Shown here piece after piece: positions 63,945 to 64,000 of a stretch of 64,000 bases of DNA. The stretch covers positions 143,155 through 207,154 of the forward strand of contig NZ_VIWO01000010.1 in NCBI RefSeq assembly GCF_007829335.1, in the 5' to 3' direction. The stretch comes from Chitinophaga polysaccharea (GTDB taxonomy: Bacteria; Bacteroidota; Bacteroidia; Chitinophagales; Chitinophagaceae). The notes below the pieces were generated by a model that saw nothing but the letters and a program-made list of their open reading frames with translations, was not told where the DNA came from and made no database searches. A program made the translations under genes and the position numbers. How positions within the stretch are numbered: position 1 is the stretch's first letter; every line of letters starts with the position of its first letter.

Positions 63945-64000
63945 TTTTGATGGTGCATTTTATCAATTTGAGATAATATCTTAAAAAATCAATATTCTTT

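Noticed and set aside
1..64000. CRISPR array, rRNA, transposase or integrase
   Set aside because: No regularly spaced repeats, no rRNA-like sequence and no recombinase motif were found on either strand, despite the tRNA-linked repeat.

Overview
The window looks like a chromosomal segment from a Bacteroidota bacterium, most likely a Chitinophaga-like member of the Chitinophagaceae. The evidence is an ECF sigma/FecR/SusC/SusD set, several TonB-dependent outer-membrane proteins, the imuA-imuB-dnaE2 mutagenesis cassette, DUF4974-tailed FecR, TAnnTTTG-type -7 promoter boxes, weak Shine-Dalgarno sequences and long signal-peptide/lipoprotein genes. No rRNA, CRISPR array, transposase or integrase is visible.

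Left part (1-9 kb): a truncated FtsX-type ABC permease at the edge, two alpha/beta hydrolases, a DHFR/RibD-like reductase, a DUF4242 protein, then a leftward operon (TlpA-like thioredoxin, CBM9-like secreted protein, large outer-membrane beta-barrel protein). From 8.9 to 15.4 kb an ECF sigma factor, a FecR anti-sigma factor and a SusC/SusD pair form one rightward locus, closed by a strong terminator. The SusC has no visible N-terminal STN signalling domain.

Middle (15.4-37.8 kb): VOC protein, YciF-like ferritin-fold protein, and a compact leftward phosphorelay operon (FIST sensor, soluble hybrid histidine kinase, REC-HPt protein). Next come a small gene broken by a frameshift in an A7 run, an ankyrin-repeat gene paired with a DUF6882-like gene, a TonB-dependent receptor, and imuA-imuB-dnaE2. 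The imuA promoter is bracketed by two identical 13-bp repeats that look like a damage-response operator. A run of small metabolic genes follows (GIY-YIG, GNAT, exported acetolactate decarboxylase, CHRD lipoprotein, hotdog thioesterase, DinB) and ends at a tRNA-Pro(CGG) gene with its own terminator.

Right part (37.8-64 kb): accessory in character, more AT-rich by eye, and littered with gene remnants (a DUF302 pseudogene, a DUF1624 fragment, an unidentified coding remnant). It carries stress and detoxification genes (MBL hydrolase, SDR, nitroreductase, UspA, erythromycin-esterase-like, class C serine hydrolase), a five-gene LolA-like/ABC/beta-barrel operon, and an SQR-like flavoprotein followed by a TolC-MFP-RND efflux operon with a DUF2892 gene. 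It ends with an astacin-ricin lipoprotein. Just after that gene, a 21-nt sequence matches the 3' end of the tRNA-Pro gene at 19 of 21 positions in the same orientation. The 26 kb between the two copies may therefore be an old, decayed integrated element.
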